Shown one piece after another: positions 25,921 to 34,491 of a DNA stretch of 41,503 bases. The stretch is from Billgrantia azerbaijanica (GTDB lineage Bacteria > Pseudomonadota > Gammaproteobacteria > Pseudomonadales > Halomonadaceae): positions 29,951-71,453 of the forward strand of contig SBLD01000017.1 in assembly GCA_004551485.1 (NCBI GenBank), written 5' to 3'. The notes below the pieces were generated by a model. That model searched no databases and had not been told where the DNA came from. It was given only the letters and a program-made list of their open reading frames with translations. Numbering within the stretch: the stretch's first letter is position 1; each line of letters begins with the position of its first letter. The position numbers and the translations under genes are program-made.

Positions 25921-26016
25921 GGACACTCACTTTGCGGGGCACAGAAGGCGTTTGGCCGGCAGAACGCCACTGCGAACTGTGTCATGGGGGCAGGATGATG
26001 ACATGGTGCAAGGTTT

Positions 26017-26035
26017 GATGCAAAGAGTTATCAAT
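26017..26035 (-). promoter_or_regulatory. Weak candidate Fur box before the MFS-siderophore operon
   Basis: On the minus strand the 19-mer reads ATTGATAACTCTTTGCATC, about 12 of 18 matches to the Fur half-sites by my count. It lies about 97 bp upstream of the MFS start. Suggestive only. Confidence 0.4.
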
Positions 26036-26117
26036 TGCGGGCAGGTCAGGACGACGGTGCTGTCGAGGTGATGCTTGAACAAGCGAGGCGCGCTTCCCGG
26101 CAACGTGCGATGCACCA

Positions 26118-26143
26118 TAAAAAGGCGGCGCCGGGGCGCCGCC
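26118..26143 (-). terminator. Terminator of the IutA-like receptor gene
   Basis: On the minus strand a 7-bp GGCGGCG/CGCCGCC stem (26124-26130 with 26137-26143), extendable towards the loop, is followed by TTTTTA. It lies 27 bp after the receptor stop. Confidence 0.85.
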
Positions 26144-26170
26144 AAACAGTAAGCCGGTTCGCAATGGAAC

Positions 26171-28306
26171 TCAGAAGTCCAGCTGGTAACCGAGGGTGAG
26201 CGTGCGACCGCGCCCCTTGAAGTAGTAGTCGTCGCTGACTCGACCCGCCTGGGAGTAGTAGGTGACGTAGTCCTCGTCCGTCAGGTTCTCGATGCCGAAG
26301 GACATACGGCCTACGGGCAGGCGATAAGCCAGGGCGGCGTCCACCAGGCCGTAGCCGTCGAACTCCAGATCGGGGTTGTCGACGCTGCGATCGAAGTAGT
26401 AGCGGGTCTGCAGGTGGGTGGAGAGCTTGTCGGTCCAGCCGGCACTCCAGGACAGCTTGAGGGTATCCGGGGCGATATTGATGCCGGTGAGCTTGGTGTC
26501 GACGCTGCCATCGCCATCGGTGTCCGATTCCCCTTCGGTGTGGGTGTAGGAGAGACGCAGCTCGTGGGCGTCGGCGAGGCGCATCTCGCCGGTGACCTCC
26601 ACGCCGTGGATCTCGGTCTTCTCGCGCTTGCCCACCCAGACGCCGTTCTCCGAAGTCAGGCGCTGGCCGAAGTCGGAGTCCGACTCGTAGTAGCTCAGCT
26701 CCAGGCCGTAGCGCTGCCAGTCGAAGCGGGCGCCGACCTCGCGGTTGTCGGTGACGATGGGTTGCAGCGTCAGCAGGCTGTCGATGTCCAGGCCGGGGGT
26801 CTTGATGCCCCGCAGCACCCGGCCCACGTCTGGCATGCCGAAGCCTTCCGAGTAGTTGGCGTAGAGTTGGGCCCAGTCGGTGACCTGGTAGACCAGGCCC
26901 AAGTTGAACAGGGTCTCGTCGAAGCTCGGGTTGCCGCCCTCCACGGTGACGTTGTCCTGGGTGACGTTGCTGCGATCGATGGTCTGGAAAGTGTCGACCT
27001 CGAGCTCGGCGTATTCGTGACGCACGCCGGCATGCAGAGTCAGCGGGTCGACCAACTGGAACTCGCCCTGCACGAAGGGCGCCAGGTTGCGATAGCGGCT
27101 CTCCGGCACGTAGGTGCGTCCGGTATGGACCAGCATCTGGCGAGTCTCGTCCTGGAGCAGGTCGAGACCCGCGGTCAGGGCGAGACGGTCGTCGAGCAGG
27201 CCGTCGCGGTTCAGGGTGAACTTGGCGCCCAGCTTGTCGGACTCGTTGCGCGTCTGGTCGAACTGCGTCTCGCCATTGTCATCCAGGTAGGGGAAGTACG
27301 GGGTGGTGCCGAAGCGGGCACGGAAGCGCTGGTGGTAGAGCTGGGCATCCAGCTCGTTGCCGAGCCAGTCGGCGTGGGAATAGGCCAGCCGCGCCGTGGT
27401 GACGTCATTGAAGCCGGGCTCTCCCTCACGATCGCCCTTGCGGGCCGTCGTGGGAATCCCCGCGTCGCGGTCGCCGGTCACCGGCACGTAGTCGTCGCCC
27501 TCTTCCAGGTCGAAATGGTTGAGAGAGAATTCGAGGTTCTGGTAGTCGTCGATCCAATAGCCGAGCTTGGCGAAGAGGTCGTAGCTCGTGGAGTTCTGGA
27601 TCTCGCCGGGGTAGGCGATGCCTACGATCTCATCGTTGCCATCGAAGAAGACGCCACGTTCCTGGCGGGTTGCCGCGGCCAGGTAGTCCCAGTCGCCGCG
27701 CTGGCCGCTGATGCGATAGTCCAGCTTGTGACCGAAGCCCTCCGATTCGAAGTCGTCGTCGCTGGTCAGGCTGACCCCGACGTGCTGGTTGAGTTCGCCG
27801 CCCTCTCCGCGCTTGGTGACGTAGTTGATGATCCCGCCGGTGGCGCCCAGGCCGTGTTCGGCGCTGGCGCCGTGGATCACCTCGATGCGCTCGACCATGG
27901 ACAGGTCGATGGTGTAGCTGTCGCGGGCGCTGTCGCGCAGCGGATTGGACTGGGGCACGCCGTCGATCAGAAACAATGGCGAGCGGCCGCGGAAGGTCTC
28001 GCCGGCGTTGGAGAGCTTCTGGCGGCTGGGCGAGTAGGAGGGGATCAGGTTGCTGAGCACCTGGCCCGGGTCCTGGGTGATCGCCAACTGCTGTTCGATC
28101 TGCTCCCGGGTGATGATGGTGACCTTCTGCGGGGTTTCGCCGGCGTGGCTCTTGTTGCGCGTGGCGGTCACCACCAGGGGGGAGAGGGACTCCCGTGAGG
28201 TTGCCGTGTCATCGGTGGCAGATTGGCCTAGGGCCAGGGATGGCAGGGTGGTGCAGAGGACGGCAGGTAGCAGCCAAGCGGCTCGTGGATGGCTGGGATG
28301 GGACAT
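26171..28306 (-). CDS. TonB-dependent siderophore receptor, IutA-like
   Basis: Outer-membrane receptor, probably for a citrate-hydroxamate siderophore of the aerobactin/rhizobactin type. Signal peptide ending near LALGQS; TonB-box-like SPLVVTATR; plug with SYTIDLSMVERIEVIHGASAEHG style motifs; barrel ending in YQLDF with a terminal Phe. GINIAPDTLKL and DDYYFKGRGRTLTLGY near the C-terminus are close to IutA family motifs. 711 residues is usual. AAGGAA ribosome site 6 bases upstream. It follows fhuD-fhuB on the same strand with its own Fur-like site between, so it can be transcribed alone or with them. Confidence 0.88.
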   Translation of the reverse strand: MSHPSHPRAAWLLPAVLCTTLPSLALGQSATDDTATSRESLSPLVVTATRNKSHAGETPQKVTIITREQIEQQLAITQDPGQVLSNLIPSYSPSRQKLSNAGETFRGRSPLFLIDGVPQSNPLRDSARDSYTIDLSMVERIEVIHGASAEHGLGATGGIINYVTKRGEGGELNQHVGVSLTSDDDFESEGFGHKLDYRISGQRGDWDYLAAATRQERGVFFDGNDEIVGIAYPGEIQNSTSYDLFAKLGYWIDDYQNLEFSLNHFDLEEGDDYVPVTGDRDAGIPTTARKGDREGEPGFNDVTTARLAYSHADWLGNELDAQLYHQRFRARFGTTPYFPYLDDNGETQFDQTRNESDKLGAKFTLNRDGLLDDRLALTAGLDLLQDETRQMLVHTGRTYVPESRYRNLAPFVQGEFQLVDPLTLHAGVRHEYAELEVDTFQTIDRSNVTQDNVTVEGGNPSFDETLFNLGLVYQVTDWAQLYANYSEGFGMPDVGRVLRGIKTPGLDIDSLLTLQPIVTDNREVGARFDWQRYGLELSYYESDSDFGQRLTSENGVWVGKREKTEIHGVEVTGEMRLADAHELRLSYTHTEGESDTDGDGSVDTKLTGINIAPDTLKLSWSAGWTDKLSTHLQTRYYFDRSVDNPDLEFDGYGLVDAALAYRLPVGRMSFGIENLTDEDYVTYYSQAGRVSDDYYFKGRGRTLTLGYQLDF

Positions 28307-28409
28307 GAATGTTCCTTGCTGTGATGCATGACGTTATCGGTTGGATGCACTGGCCTGGACCGCCAAAGGCGATTGACCAGCGCCGCCACACTAATTAAAC
28401 GTATTGCCA

Positions 28410-28428
28410 AATGCAAGTAATTGGTATT
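28410..28428 (-). promoter_or_regulatory. Candidate Fur box before the IutA-like receptor
   Basis: AATGCAAGTAATTGGTATT on the plus strand, an imperfect inverted repeat with about 12 of 18 matches to the Fur consensus. It is in the AT-rich gap between fhuB and the receptor gene, about 104 bp before the receptor start. Confidence 0.5.
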
Positions 28429-28432
28429 TGCG

Positions 28433-30412
28433 TCACAGCGGGCGCCTCAGCCCCCATAGGAAGTAGCTGCCGCCGACCAGCGAGGCGACCAGGCCGGCGG
28501 GGATCTCCTGGGGAAAGAGCAGCTGGCGCCCCAGCCAGTCGGCGACGACCATCAGCAGGGCGCCGATCAGGGCGGCCCCGGCGAGATGCATCCGGGCGCG
28601 GGTGAAGCCCATCAACCGAGCCATGTGGGGGGCGAGCAGCCCGACGAAGGAGAGCGGTCCCACCACCAGGGTGGCGCAGGCGGTGAGCAGGGCCACCAGC
28701 AGCAGGAGGGTGAGCCGTGCGCGATCCAGGCCGATGCCCAGCGACCGGGCAGTGGGGGCACCGAGGGGCAGGATGTCGAGCCAGCGGGTGAAGGGCTGGC
28801 TGGCCAGCATTAGCAGGAGCGCTGCAGCGGCCACTGCGAGCGCGGCGGGCAGGTCGACATAGTAGGTGGAGCCGGAGAGCCAGGCGATGACCTGCTGGCC
28901 GCGCGGGTCGCCGCCGGCGAGCACGATCGCGCGCACGGCGTCGAACAGTGCGGTGATCGCCACGCCGGAGAGCAGCAGTCGCTCGGGGCGGAAGCCGCTG
29001 TGGCGGTTGAGCCACACCAGCACGCCGAGAGTGGCCAGGGCGCCGCCGGTGCCGGCGAGGACCAGGGTGAGATTGCCCGGCGCCGGCAGCAGGAAGATCG
29101 CCGCGATCAGGGCGATGGCGCTGCCGCCGCTGATGCCCAGGATCTCGGGGCTGGCCATGGGGTTGGCGGTGAGGCGCTGGATCAGGGTGCCGGCCACGGC
29201 GAGCAGCACGCCGCTGCCGGCGGCGGCCAGCAAGCGGGGCAGGCGCCACTCCAGCACGGCCCAGTCGTCGGTTACCGTCCAGCCCATGTGGGTCTGGCCC
29301 ACCAGCAGGGCGACCACGGCCGCGGCCATCGCGGCAACGGCAAGCGTCGCGGCCAATCGGCCGGGAGCGGCATGGCGTCGACCGAAGGCCGATGTGGCCA
29401 CATCGGGGCGCCGTTCGAGCTTGAGCCGCGGAATCAGCCACAGCAGCAGCGGCGCACCCAGGGCGGCGGTGGTGGCCCCCGTGGGGATCAGCGTTGGCAG
29501 GCTGCCGGAGACGCGCTGCAGCAGCTGGTCGGTGGTAGCGAGCAGTAGCGCGCCCAGCAGCGTCGACCACAGCACACGCTCGCCGAGGCGGCGGGTGCCG
29601 GCGAGACGCACGATGTTGGGTGCCGCGAGTCCGATGAAGCCGATGACGCCGACCACGCTCACCACGCAGCCGGTGAGGAAGACGGCCACCCCCAGGCCGG
29701 CCAGCCGCAGGTGCTTGAGCGAGACGCCGAGGCTCTTCGCGCTGGCATCGTCGAGCTCCAGCACGGCCAGCGGGCGCAGCAGCAGCCAGGCCGTCACGCC
29801 GCCGATGGCCAGGCGCGGGGCCAGGAAGGCGGCATCGCTCCAGCCGTTCTGCGCCAGCGACCCGGCCCCCCACACCAGCAGCCCCTTGAGCGCTTCCTGG
29901 TGGAAGAGCAGCAGCACCATGCCCAGCGCCCCGAAATAGAGGTTGACCACCAGCCCGGCGAGCACCACCACCACCGGGGCCAGGCCGCGCCGCCAGGTCA
30001 GGGCGAAGACCAGCGCCATGGCGCCGGCTCCGCCGGCGAGCGCCACCCACTCGCGGCCGACGAGCAGCAGCCCCGGGGCCAGCAAGGTGGCCGCCATCAG
30101 CGCCAGATTGGCGCCGCTGGCCACGCCCAGGGTGGTGGGAGCGGCCAGGGGGTTTCTGAGCACCTGCTGCATCAGTACACCGGCCAGCGCCAGGCCGCCG
30201 CCGGCGAGCAACGACATGGCGAGCCGCGGCCACCAGGCGTAATGGCGCACCAGCGACTCGGCGTCCTCCGGGGATGCGTGGAACAGCGCGCCGAGCGCGG
30301 TTGCCAGGTCTTGGCGGGCCAGCGACGCACCAGCCAGCCCCAGCAGGGCAATGACGAGAGCGAGGCAGAGCAGCGCGGGCGCGCGCGGTCGGGTGAGGCT
30401 AGTCGTGGTCAT
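28433..30412 (-). CDS. fhuB: Ferric hydroxamate ABC transporter permease, fused double domain
   Basis: A fusion of two FecCD permease units in one 659-residue chain, as in E. coli FhuB. The first half has [19 protein letters not shown] and [14 protein letters not shown]; the second half repeats the plan with [19 protein letters not shown] and [14 protein letters not shown]. About 20 transmembrane helices are expected. The start at 30412 overlaps fhuD by 14 bases. The ATPase partner is most likely the gene at 31934-32701, since no ATPase gene is fused or adjacent. Confidence 0.9.
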   Translation of the reverse strand: MTTTSLTRPRAPALLCLALVIALLGLAGASLARQDLATALGALFHASPEDAESLVRHYAWWPRLAMSLLAGGGLALAGVLMQQVLRNPLAAPTTLGVASGANLALMAATLLAPGLLLVGREWVALAGGAGAMALVFALTWRRGLAPVVVVLAGLVVNLYFGALGMVLLLFHQEALKGLLVWGAGSLAQNGWSDAAFLAPRLAIGGVTAWLLLRPLAVLELDDASAKSLGVSLKHLRLAGLGVAVFLTGCVVSVVGVIGFIGLAAPNIVRLAGTRRLGERVLWSTLLGALLLATTDQLLQRVSGSLPTLIPTGATTAALGAPLLLWLIPRLKLERRPDVATSAFGRRHAAPGRLAATLAVAAMAAAVVALLVGQTHMGWTVTDDWAVLEWRLPRLLAAAGSGVLLAVAGTLIQRLTANPMASPEILGISGGSAIALIAAIFLLPAPGNLTLVLAGTGGALATLGVLVWLNRHSGFRPERLLLSGVAITALFDAVRAIVLAGGDPRGQQVIAWLSGSTYYVDLPAALAVAAAALLLMLASQPFTRWLDILPLGAPTARSLGIGLDRARLTLLLLVALLTACATLVVGPLSFVGLLAPHMARLMGFTRARMHLAGAALIGALLMVVADWLGRQLLFPQEIPAGLVASLVGGSYFLWGLRRPL

Positions 30413-31289
30413 CGCCGTGCTCCGTGAGTGCCGTGACCAGCGTCTCGGCGAAGCGCCGGGCCGAGGGCAGCGCACCAAAACTCCATACCGGTGGCAGGGT
30501 GATCATGCTGCCATCGCGCACGCTTGGCAGCGACTGCCAGAGGCCGCTGTCGGCCAGGGCGGCTTCGACGCCGACGGGATAGGGTTCGACGACCACCAGG
30601 CGCGCCTCGATACCCGACAGCGCTTCCAGGCCGACGAGGGAAAAGCCCCAGGCGTTGGTTCGGCCCGACCAGGCATTGTCGATGCCCAGGCGATCGAGGA
30701 CCGCCTGATACAGGCCGTTCTCGCCGAAGACACGTACGTGGCGGTCGTCCATGAACTGCACGATCAGCAGCGGCTCCGGGCTGGGCGGGAGACGGCGGCG
30801 CTGTCTGGCCAGGGCGGCCTCGGTGTCGGCGATCAGCCGTTCGGCGGCGGCGGGGTGTTCGACCAGCGCCGCGATGCGGCGCGTCAACGTTCGCATCTCC
30901 TGCCAGGTATCGGTATCCGGGCTGTAGAGCGCCAGGTTTTCGACGGGGGCGATGCGCGACAGGCGCGGCCCCAGGTTGGCGAACATCGGTGAGATCAGGA
31001 TGCGCTCGGGGGCGAGGCTGGCCAGCCGCTCGAGGTTGGGCTGGGTACGCAGCCCCAGATCCGCCACGGAGGCAGGCAGGGCGGGTTCGCCGACCCAGAC
31101 GTGGTAGGCGTCGGCCTGGGCCACGGCGGCCGGTTCGGCGCCCAGGGCCACCAGCGTTTCGGCCAGCGTCCAGTCGAGCGTCACAACCCGGGCTGGCTCG
31201 CCGTGCACGGGCAGGATCACCAGCAGCGTCAGCAACAGCAGTGACAGCCGATGGCACACAAGCCTCCGGCGAAGGCATGGCAAGGGCAC
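30399..31289 (-). CDS. fhuD: Ferric hydroxamate-binding periplasmic protein
   Basis: Class III binding protein of the FhuD type: cleaved N-terminal signal ([19 protein letters not shown]), [37 protein letters not shown] and [13 protein letters not shown], the last typical of FhuD. 296 residues, the same size as E. coli FhuD. It begins with GTG, supported by GGAG seven bases before. It lacks a lipobox. Operonic with fhuB; a Fur-like site lies upstream. Confidence 0.87.
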   Translation of the reverse strand: MPLPCLRRRLVCHRLSLLLLTLLVILPVHGEPARVVTLDWTLAETLVALGAEPAAVAQADAYHVWVGEPALPASVADLGLRTQPNLERLASLAPERILISPMFANLGPRLSRIAPVENLALYSPDTDTWQEMRTLTRRIAALVEHPAAAERLIADTEAALARQRRRLPPSPEPLLIVQFMDDRHVRVFGENGLYQAVLDRLGIDNAWSGRTNAWGFSLVGLEALSGIEARLVVVEPYPVGVEAALADSGLWQSLPSVRDGSMITLPPVWSFGALPSARRFAETLVTALTEHGDDHD

Positions 31290-31373
31290 GACAGGACTCC
31301 GATTGACGACGGGCGACGGGCTTGGGGAACCCGCCAGGCAACCGTATGGAAAGCGGGCGATACGCTAATTCAT

Positions 31374-31390
31374 TTGCTAACGAGTATCAA
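31374..31390 (-). promoter_or_regulatory. Candidate Fur box before fhuD-fhuB
   Basis: TTGCTAACGAGTATCAA, an imperfect inverted repeat with about 12 of 18 consensus matches in the extended 19-mer. It lies 85 bp before fhuD, in an AT-richer stretch, and also 111 bp before the divergent Nudix gene. Confidence 0.5.
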
Positions 31391-31500
31391 TGATGATGAT
31401 CGGCTGTGCAGTAGCCGCCGTGGACGAGGACGGGGCGTTCTGATCCGGTATAGTGCCCCCGAGCCGAGGCGGCTCCCCGAAGGAACCAAGGAGGAACCTC

Positions 31501-31917
31501 ATGACCGATACCGCCTGTCCGATGTCGTCGACGTTGATTCGCATCGCCGCTGCCGTGGTCCTTGATCCTCAGGGGCGGTGGCTCCTGGTTCGCAAGCGGC
31601 ATACCCGATCGTTCATGCAGCCGGGAGGCAAGATGGAAGAGGGCGAAGCGGCGGGGGTCGCCCTGTGCCGGGAACTCGAGGAGGAACTGGGGCTGCAGGT
31701 TGAGCCCGGACGGTTGACGGAGTGCGGCATCCGCTGCGCTCCCGCTGCCAACGAGCCGGGCCACGAGGTGGAGGCCCACCTGTTTCGGCTGGTCATCGAG
31801 GCGCCCGTGGTGGCAGCGGCGGAGATCGCCGAGCTGCGCTGGGTCGACCGGGAGGAGGCGCTGCGGTTGCCCCTGGCGCCGTTGACGCGAGATCTTCTGC
31901 TCTCCGGCCTGGGGTGA
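31501..31917 (+). CDS. Nudix hydrolase, MutT-like
   Basis: Hydrolyses a nucleoside diphosphate linked to another moiety; the exact substrate is unknown. A complete Nudix box is visible, G-x5-E-x7-REL-EE-x-LG-L, starting GGKMEEGE (41-48) and ending ELEEELGL. It has a strong AAGGAGG ribosome site (31488-31494), which places the start at 31501 rather than in the open frame before it. 138 residues. It stands alone on the plus strand between fhuC and fhuDB, converging on fhuC with 16 bp between stops. An oxidised-nucleotide clean-up role under iron stress would be speculation. Confidence 0.9.
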   Translation: MTDTACPMSSTLIRIAAAVVLDPQGRWLLVRKRHTRSFMQPGGKMEEGEAAGVALCRELEEELGLQVEPGRLTECGIRCAPAANEPGHEVEAHLFRLVIEAPVVAAAEIAELRWVDREEALRLPLAPLTRDLLLSGLG

Positions 31918-31933
31918 TTCCCCAGGTAGGCGG

Positions 31934-32701
31934 TCAGTGCGCCACGGCGATGCGGTGGTCGCCGCTGGGATGCGGCATCACCCGCATGGGTAGGCCGTAG
32001 ATGGCTTCCAGGGTGGCGTCGGTCATCATCTCCTGGGGAGTGCCGTGGGCCAGCACCCGGCCACTGTGCAAGGCCAGCAGGTGATCGCAGTAGCGCGAGG
32101 CCATGTTGATGTCGTGCAGCACGATGATCACCCCAAGCCCCAGTTCATGGCAGAGCTGGCGCACCAGGGCCAGTACTTCCACCTGGTGGGCGATGTCCAG
32201 CGCCGCCAGCGGTTCGTCGAGCAGCAGGAAGCGGCTCTCCTGGGCCAGCAGCATGGCCAGCCACACCCGTTGGCGTTCGCCGCCGGAGAGGGTGTCCACC
32301 AGGCGGTCGGCGAAGGCTTCGGTGTGGCTGAGGGCGATGGCGCGCTCGACGGCGGCCTCGTCCTTGGAGGTGTGGCGACCCAGCAGGCCGTGCCAGGGGT
32401 AGCGGCCGAAACCGATCAGCTCGCGCCCGGTGAGGTTCTCGGCGCTGGGAAGGTGCTGGGGCAGGTAGGCCACCCGGCGGGCGAATTCACGCTGGCCCCA
32501 GTCGTGCACGGCCCGGCCGTCGAACAGGATCTGCCCCCGGCTGGCCGGCTGCTGCTGGGCGAGCAACTTGATCAGCGTCGACTTCCCCGAGCCGTTGTGG
32601 CCGATCAAGCCGTAGACCTTGCCCTCCTCGAACCGATGGTCCACGGGCTGCAGCAGGCATTTGCCGTTGACCTCGAAGGTGGCGCCCTTGACTTCGAACA
32701 T
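31934..32701 (-). CDS. fhuC: Iron-siderophore ABC transporter ATP-binding protein, likely FhuC
   Basis: 255 residues: Walker A GHNGSGKST, signature LSGGERQRVW, Walker B FLLLDEP, H-loop LHDINMASRYCDH. AAGGAA ribosome site 6 bases before the ATG. It resembles FhuC more than the ATPase at 20333-21181 and is the nearest partner for FhuB, but it is separated from fhuDB by the Nudix gene. A candidate Fur box precedes it. Confidence 0.85.
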   Translation of the reverse strand: MFEVKGATFEVNGKCLLQPVDHRFEEGKVYGLIGHNGSGKSTLIKLLAQQQPASRGQILFDGRAVHDWGQREFARRVAYLPQHLPSAENLTGRELIGFGRYPWHGLLGRHTSKDEAAVERAIALSHTEAFADRLVDTLSGGERQRVWLAMLLAQESRFLLLDEPLAALDIAHQVEVLALVRQLCHELGLGVIIVLHDINMASRYCDHLLALHSGRVLAHGTPQEMMTDATLEAIYGLPMRVMPHPSGDHRIAVAH

Positions 32702-32739
32702 GCTGGGTTCCTTGCACGGGGAATCGATCCTATAGGGTA

Positions 32740-32752
32740 AACGAGAATCGTT
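32740..32752 (-). promoter_or_regulatory. Candidate Fur box before fhuC
   Basis: AACGAGAATCGTT, a perfect 5-3-5 inverted repeat that resembles the core of Fur sites of the GAGAATCATT kind. It lies 39 bp before the fhuC start. Confidence 0.6.
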
Positions 32753-32805
32753 GTTTTTATCTACCGTGCTTGACCGCCTTGGGGCGCACGTCATCGGCTG
32801 ACACA

Positions 32806-32825
32806 GGGGGCGCTGAAACGCCCCC
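32806..32825. terminator. Hairpin after amtB
   Basis: GGGGGCG (32806-32812) and CGCCCCC (32819-32825) form a 7-bp stem with a 6-base loop, 22 bp after the amtB stop on the minus strand. No T run follows. Confidence 0.45.
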
Positions 32826-32847
32826 AGGGATGGTGCGCCCAGGCCAA

Positions 32848-34056
32848 TCAATCGAGTGACGTGGCTCCGATGCGGTGGATGCTGAGGTCGGCGCCGTTGA
32901 ACTCCTCCTCCTCGCTGAGGCGCAGCCCAGAGACCCTGGCCACCAGGCCGTAGACCACCAGGCCGCCGATCACGGCCATCACCACGCCGGCCAGCGAGCC
33001 GATCAATTGGACGGTCAGGCTGACGCCGCCGAGGCCGCCCAGCCCGGCCTGGCCGAAGATCCCCGCGGCGATGCCGCCCCAGACGCCGCATACACCGTGC
33101 AGCGGCCACACGCCCAGCACATCGTCGAGGCGCTCGACGCGCTCCTGGGCCCACTCGAAGAGCCACACGAACAGGGCACCGGCCACGCCGCCGGTGATCA
33201 GGGCGCCGATGGGATGCATCAGGTCCGAACCGGCGCACACGGCCACCAGCCCCGCCAGCGGGCCGTTGTGGATGAAGCCCGGGTCCTTGCGGCCCAGCAC
33301 CATGGCCACCAGGATGCCGCCAGCCATGGCCATCAGGCTGTTGACCGCCACCAGGCCGCTGATGCTGTCCAGGGTCTGGGCCGACATCACGTTGAAGCCG
33401 AACCAGCCGATGGTCAGGATCCAGGCGCCCAGCGATAGGAAGGGAATGTTGGAGGGCGCGAAGGCCACCACCTTGCCACCGCGGTAGCGGCCCTGGCGGG
33501 CGCCCAGCAGCAGCAGCGCCATCAGCGCCACCCAGCCGCCGAAGGCGTGCACCACCACCGAGCCGGCGAAGTCGTGGAAGCCGGCGCCGAAGGTCGCGGC
33601 GAGCCAGTCCTGCAGGCCGTAATTGCCATTCCAGACGATGCCCTCGAAGAAGGGATAGGCCAGACCGACGATGGCCCCGGCGGCGATCAGCATGGGGTAG
33701 AAGCGCGCCCGCTCGGCGATGCCCCCCGAGACGATGGCCGGGATCGCCGCGGCGAAGGTCATCAGGAAGAAGAACTTCACCAGGTCATAGCCGTTGCCGG
33801 TGGTCAGCTCGCTGGCCCCGTGCAGGAAGTGGGTGCCGTAGGCGATGTAATAGCCGGCGAAGAAGTAGACCAGGGCGGAGACGCCGAAGTCGGTCATGAT
33901 CTTGACCAGGGCGTTGACCTGGTTCTTGTGACGCACCGTGCCCACCTCGAGGAAGGCGAAGCCGGCGTGCATGGCCAGCACCATGATGGCGCCTAGCAGG
34001 ATGAAGAGGGTGTTGGCGCTCTTGGTCAGTGTCTCGACGGCACTCGTGATATCCAC
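32848..34056 (-). CDS. amtB: Ammonium transporter
   Basis: Inner-membrane ammonia/ammonium channel of the Amt family, about 11 transmembrane helices, 402 residues. Signature segments are visible: DFAGSVVVHAFGG with the first pore histidine, IGWFGFNVMSA, and WPLHGVCGVWGG with the second. GTG start (M-D-I-T) with AGGAG 12 bases before it. No glnK gene follows or precedes it, unlike the common glnK-amtB pair. Control is expected to be by nitrogen, given the sigma-54 promoter and NtrC-type site upstream. It lacks an obvious cleaved signal sequence. Confidence 0.93.
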   Translation of the reverse strand: MDITSAVETLTKSANTLFILLGAIMVLAMHAGFAFLEVGTVRHKNQVNALVKIMTDFGVSALVYFFAGYYIAYGTHFLHGASELTTGNGYDLVKFFFLMTFAAAIPAIVSGGIAERARFYPMLIAAGAIVGLAYPFFEGIVWNGNYGLQDWLAATFGAGFHDFAGSVVVHAFGGWVALMALLLLGARQGRYRGGKVVAFAPSNIPFLSLGAWILTIGWFGFNVMSAQTLDSISGLVAVNSLMAMAGGILVAMVLGRKDPGFIHNGPLAGLVAVCAGSDLMHPIGALITGGVAGALFVWLFEWAQERVERLDDVLGVWPLHGVCGVWGGIAAGIFGQAGLGGLGGVSLTVQLIGSLAGVVMAVIGGLVVYGLVARVSGLRLSEEEEFNGADLSIHRIGATSLD

Positions 34057-34107
34057 GGGAATGATCTCTCCTGATGCATGAGGGGATGAGGAAGTTCACC
34101 AAATAGA

Positions 34108-34123
34108 TGCAAATTGCGTTCCA
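34108..34123 (-). promoter_or_regulatory. Sigma-54 (RpoN) promoter of amtB
   Basis: On the minus strand, TGGAACGCAATTTGCA matches the sigma-54 -24/-12 consensus TGGCACGNNNNTTGCW at all but one fixed base. It is 52 bp before the amtB start, in the right direction and spacing. Confidence 0.85.
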
Positions 34124-34198
34124 TGTTGGCGCGTTATGCGCCATGACAGTGCCTTCTGGGTGCCGCAGCGGGGCGTGACGCTTCTTGATCAAGATAGA

Positions 34199-34215
34199 TG
34201 CACCGAAGTGGTGCT
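34199..34215. promoter_or_regulatory. NtrC enhancer-type site
   Basis: TGCACCGAAGTGGTGCT matches the NtrC consensus TGCACYNNNNNRGTGCA at all but the last fixed base. It lies about 75 bp upstream of the sigma-54 promoter, a common enhancer distance. Confidence 0.8.
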
Positions 34216-34491
34216 TTTGGGTGGGTGGGTGCACGATCGGGGGGAATGGCTTGAGGCAGGAGGGACACTGCATGAGATGGGTCTCATGCCGGCCAGGTAG
34301 CTGGCGCTTGAGCGGCTCAACTCCGCTCTGGCGGCGCCGGGGGCCGGCGTCGCACGGGGCGCGGCCCGGTGGTGAGCCGGGTGGGTTGGCCAGGGTGGCC
34401 GTTCAGGGATCCTGCAGCTGCGCGACAAGGTGTACATTCCAAGAATGGACGACACGACTCGTCTTCGTGTGCACGGATACGCTAAAGCGGA
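34216..34491. other. Gap between the NtrC site and jetD
   Basis: 276 bp downstream of the jet operon and upstream of the amtB control region. I see a GC-rich stretch near 34330-34410 with local self-complementarity but no convincing gene, and no clear terminator for jetD. Confidence 0.4.

Noticed and set aside
28395-30233. 612-codon minus-strand frame overlapping fhuB
   Set aside because: Arg/Pro/Ala-rich nonsense in another frame of fhuB, which has clear duplicated permease motifs.
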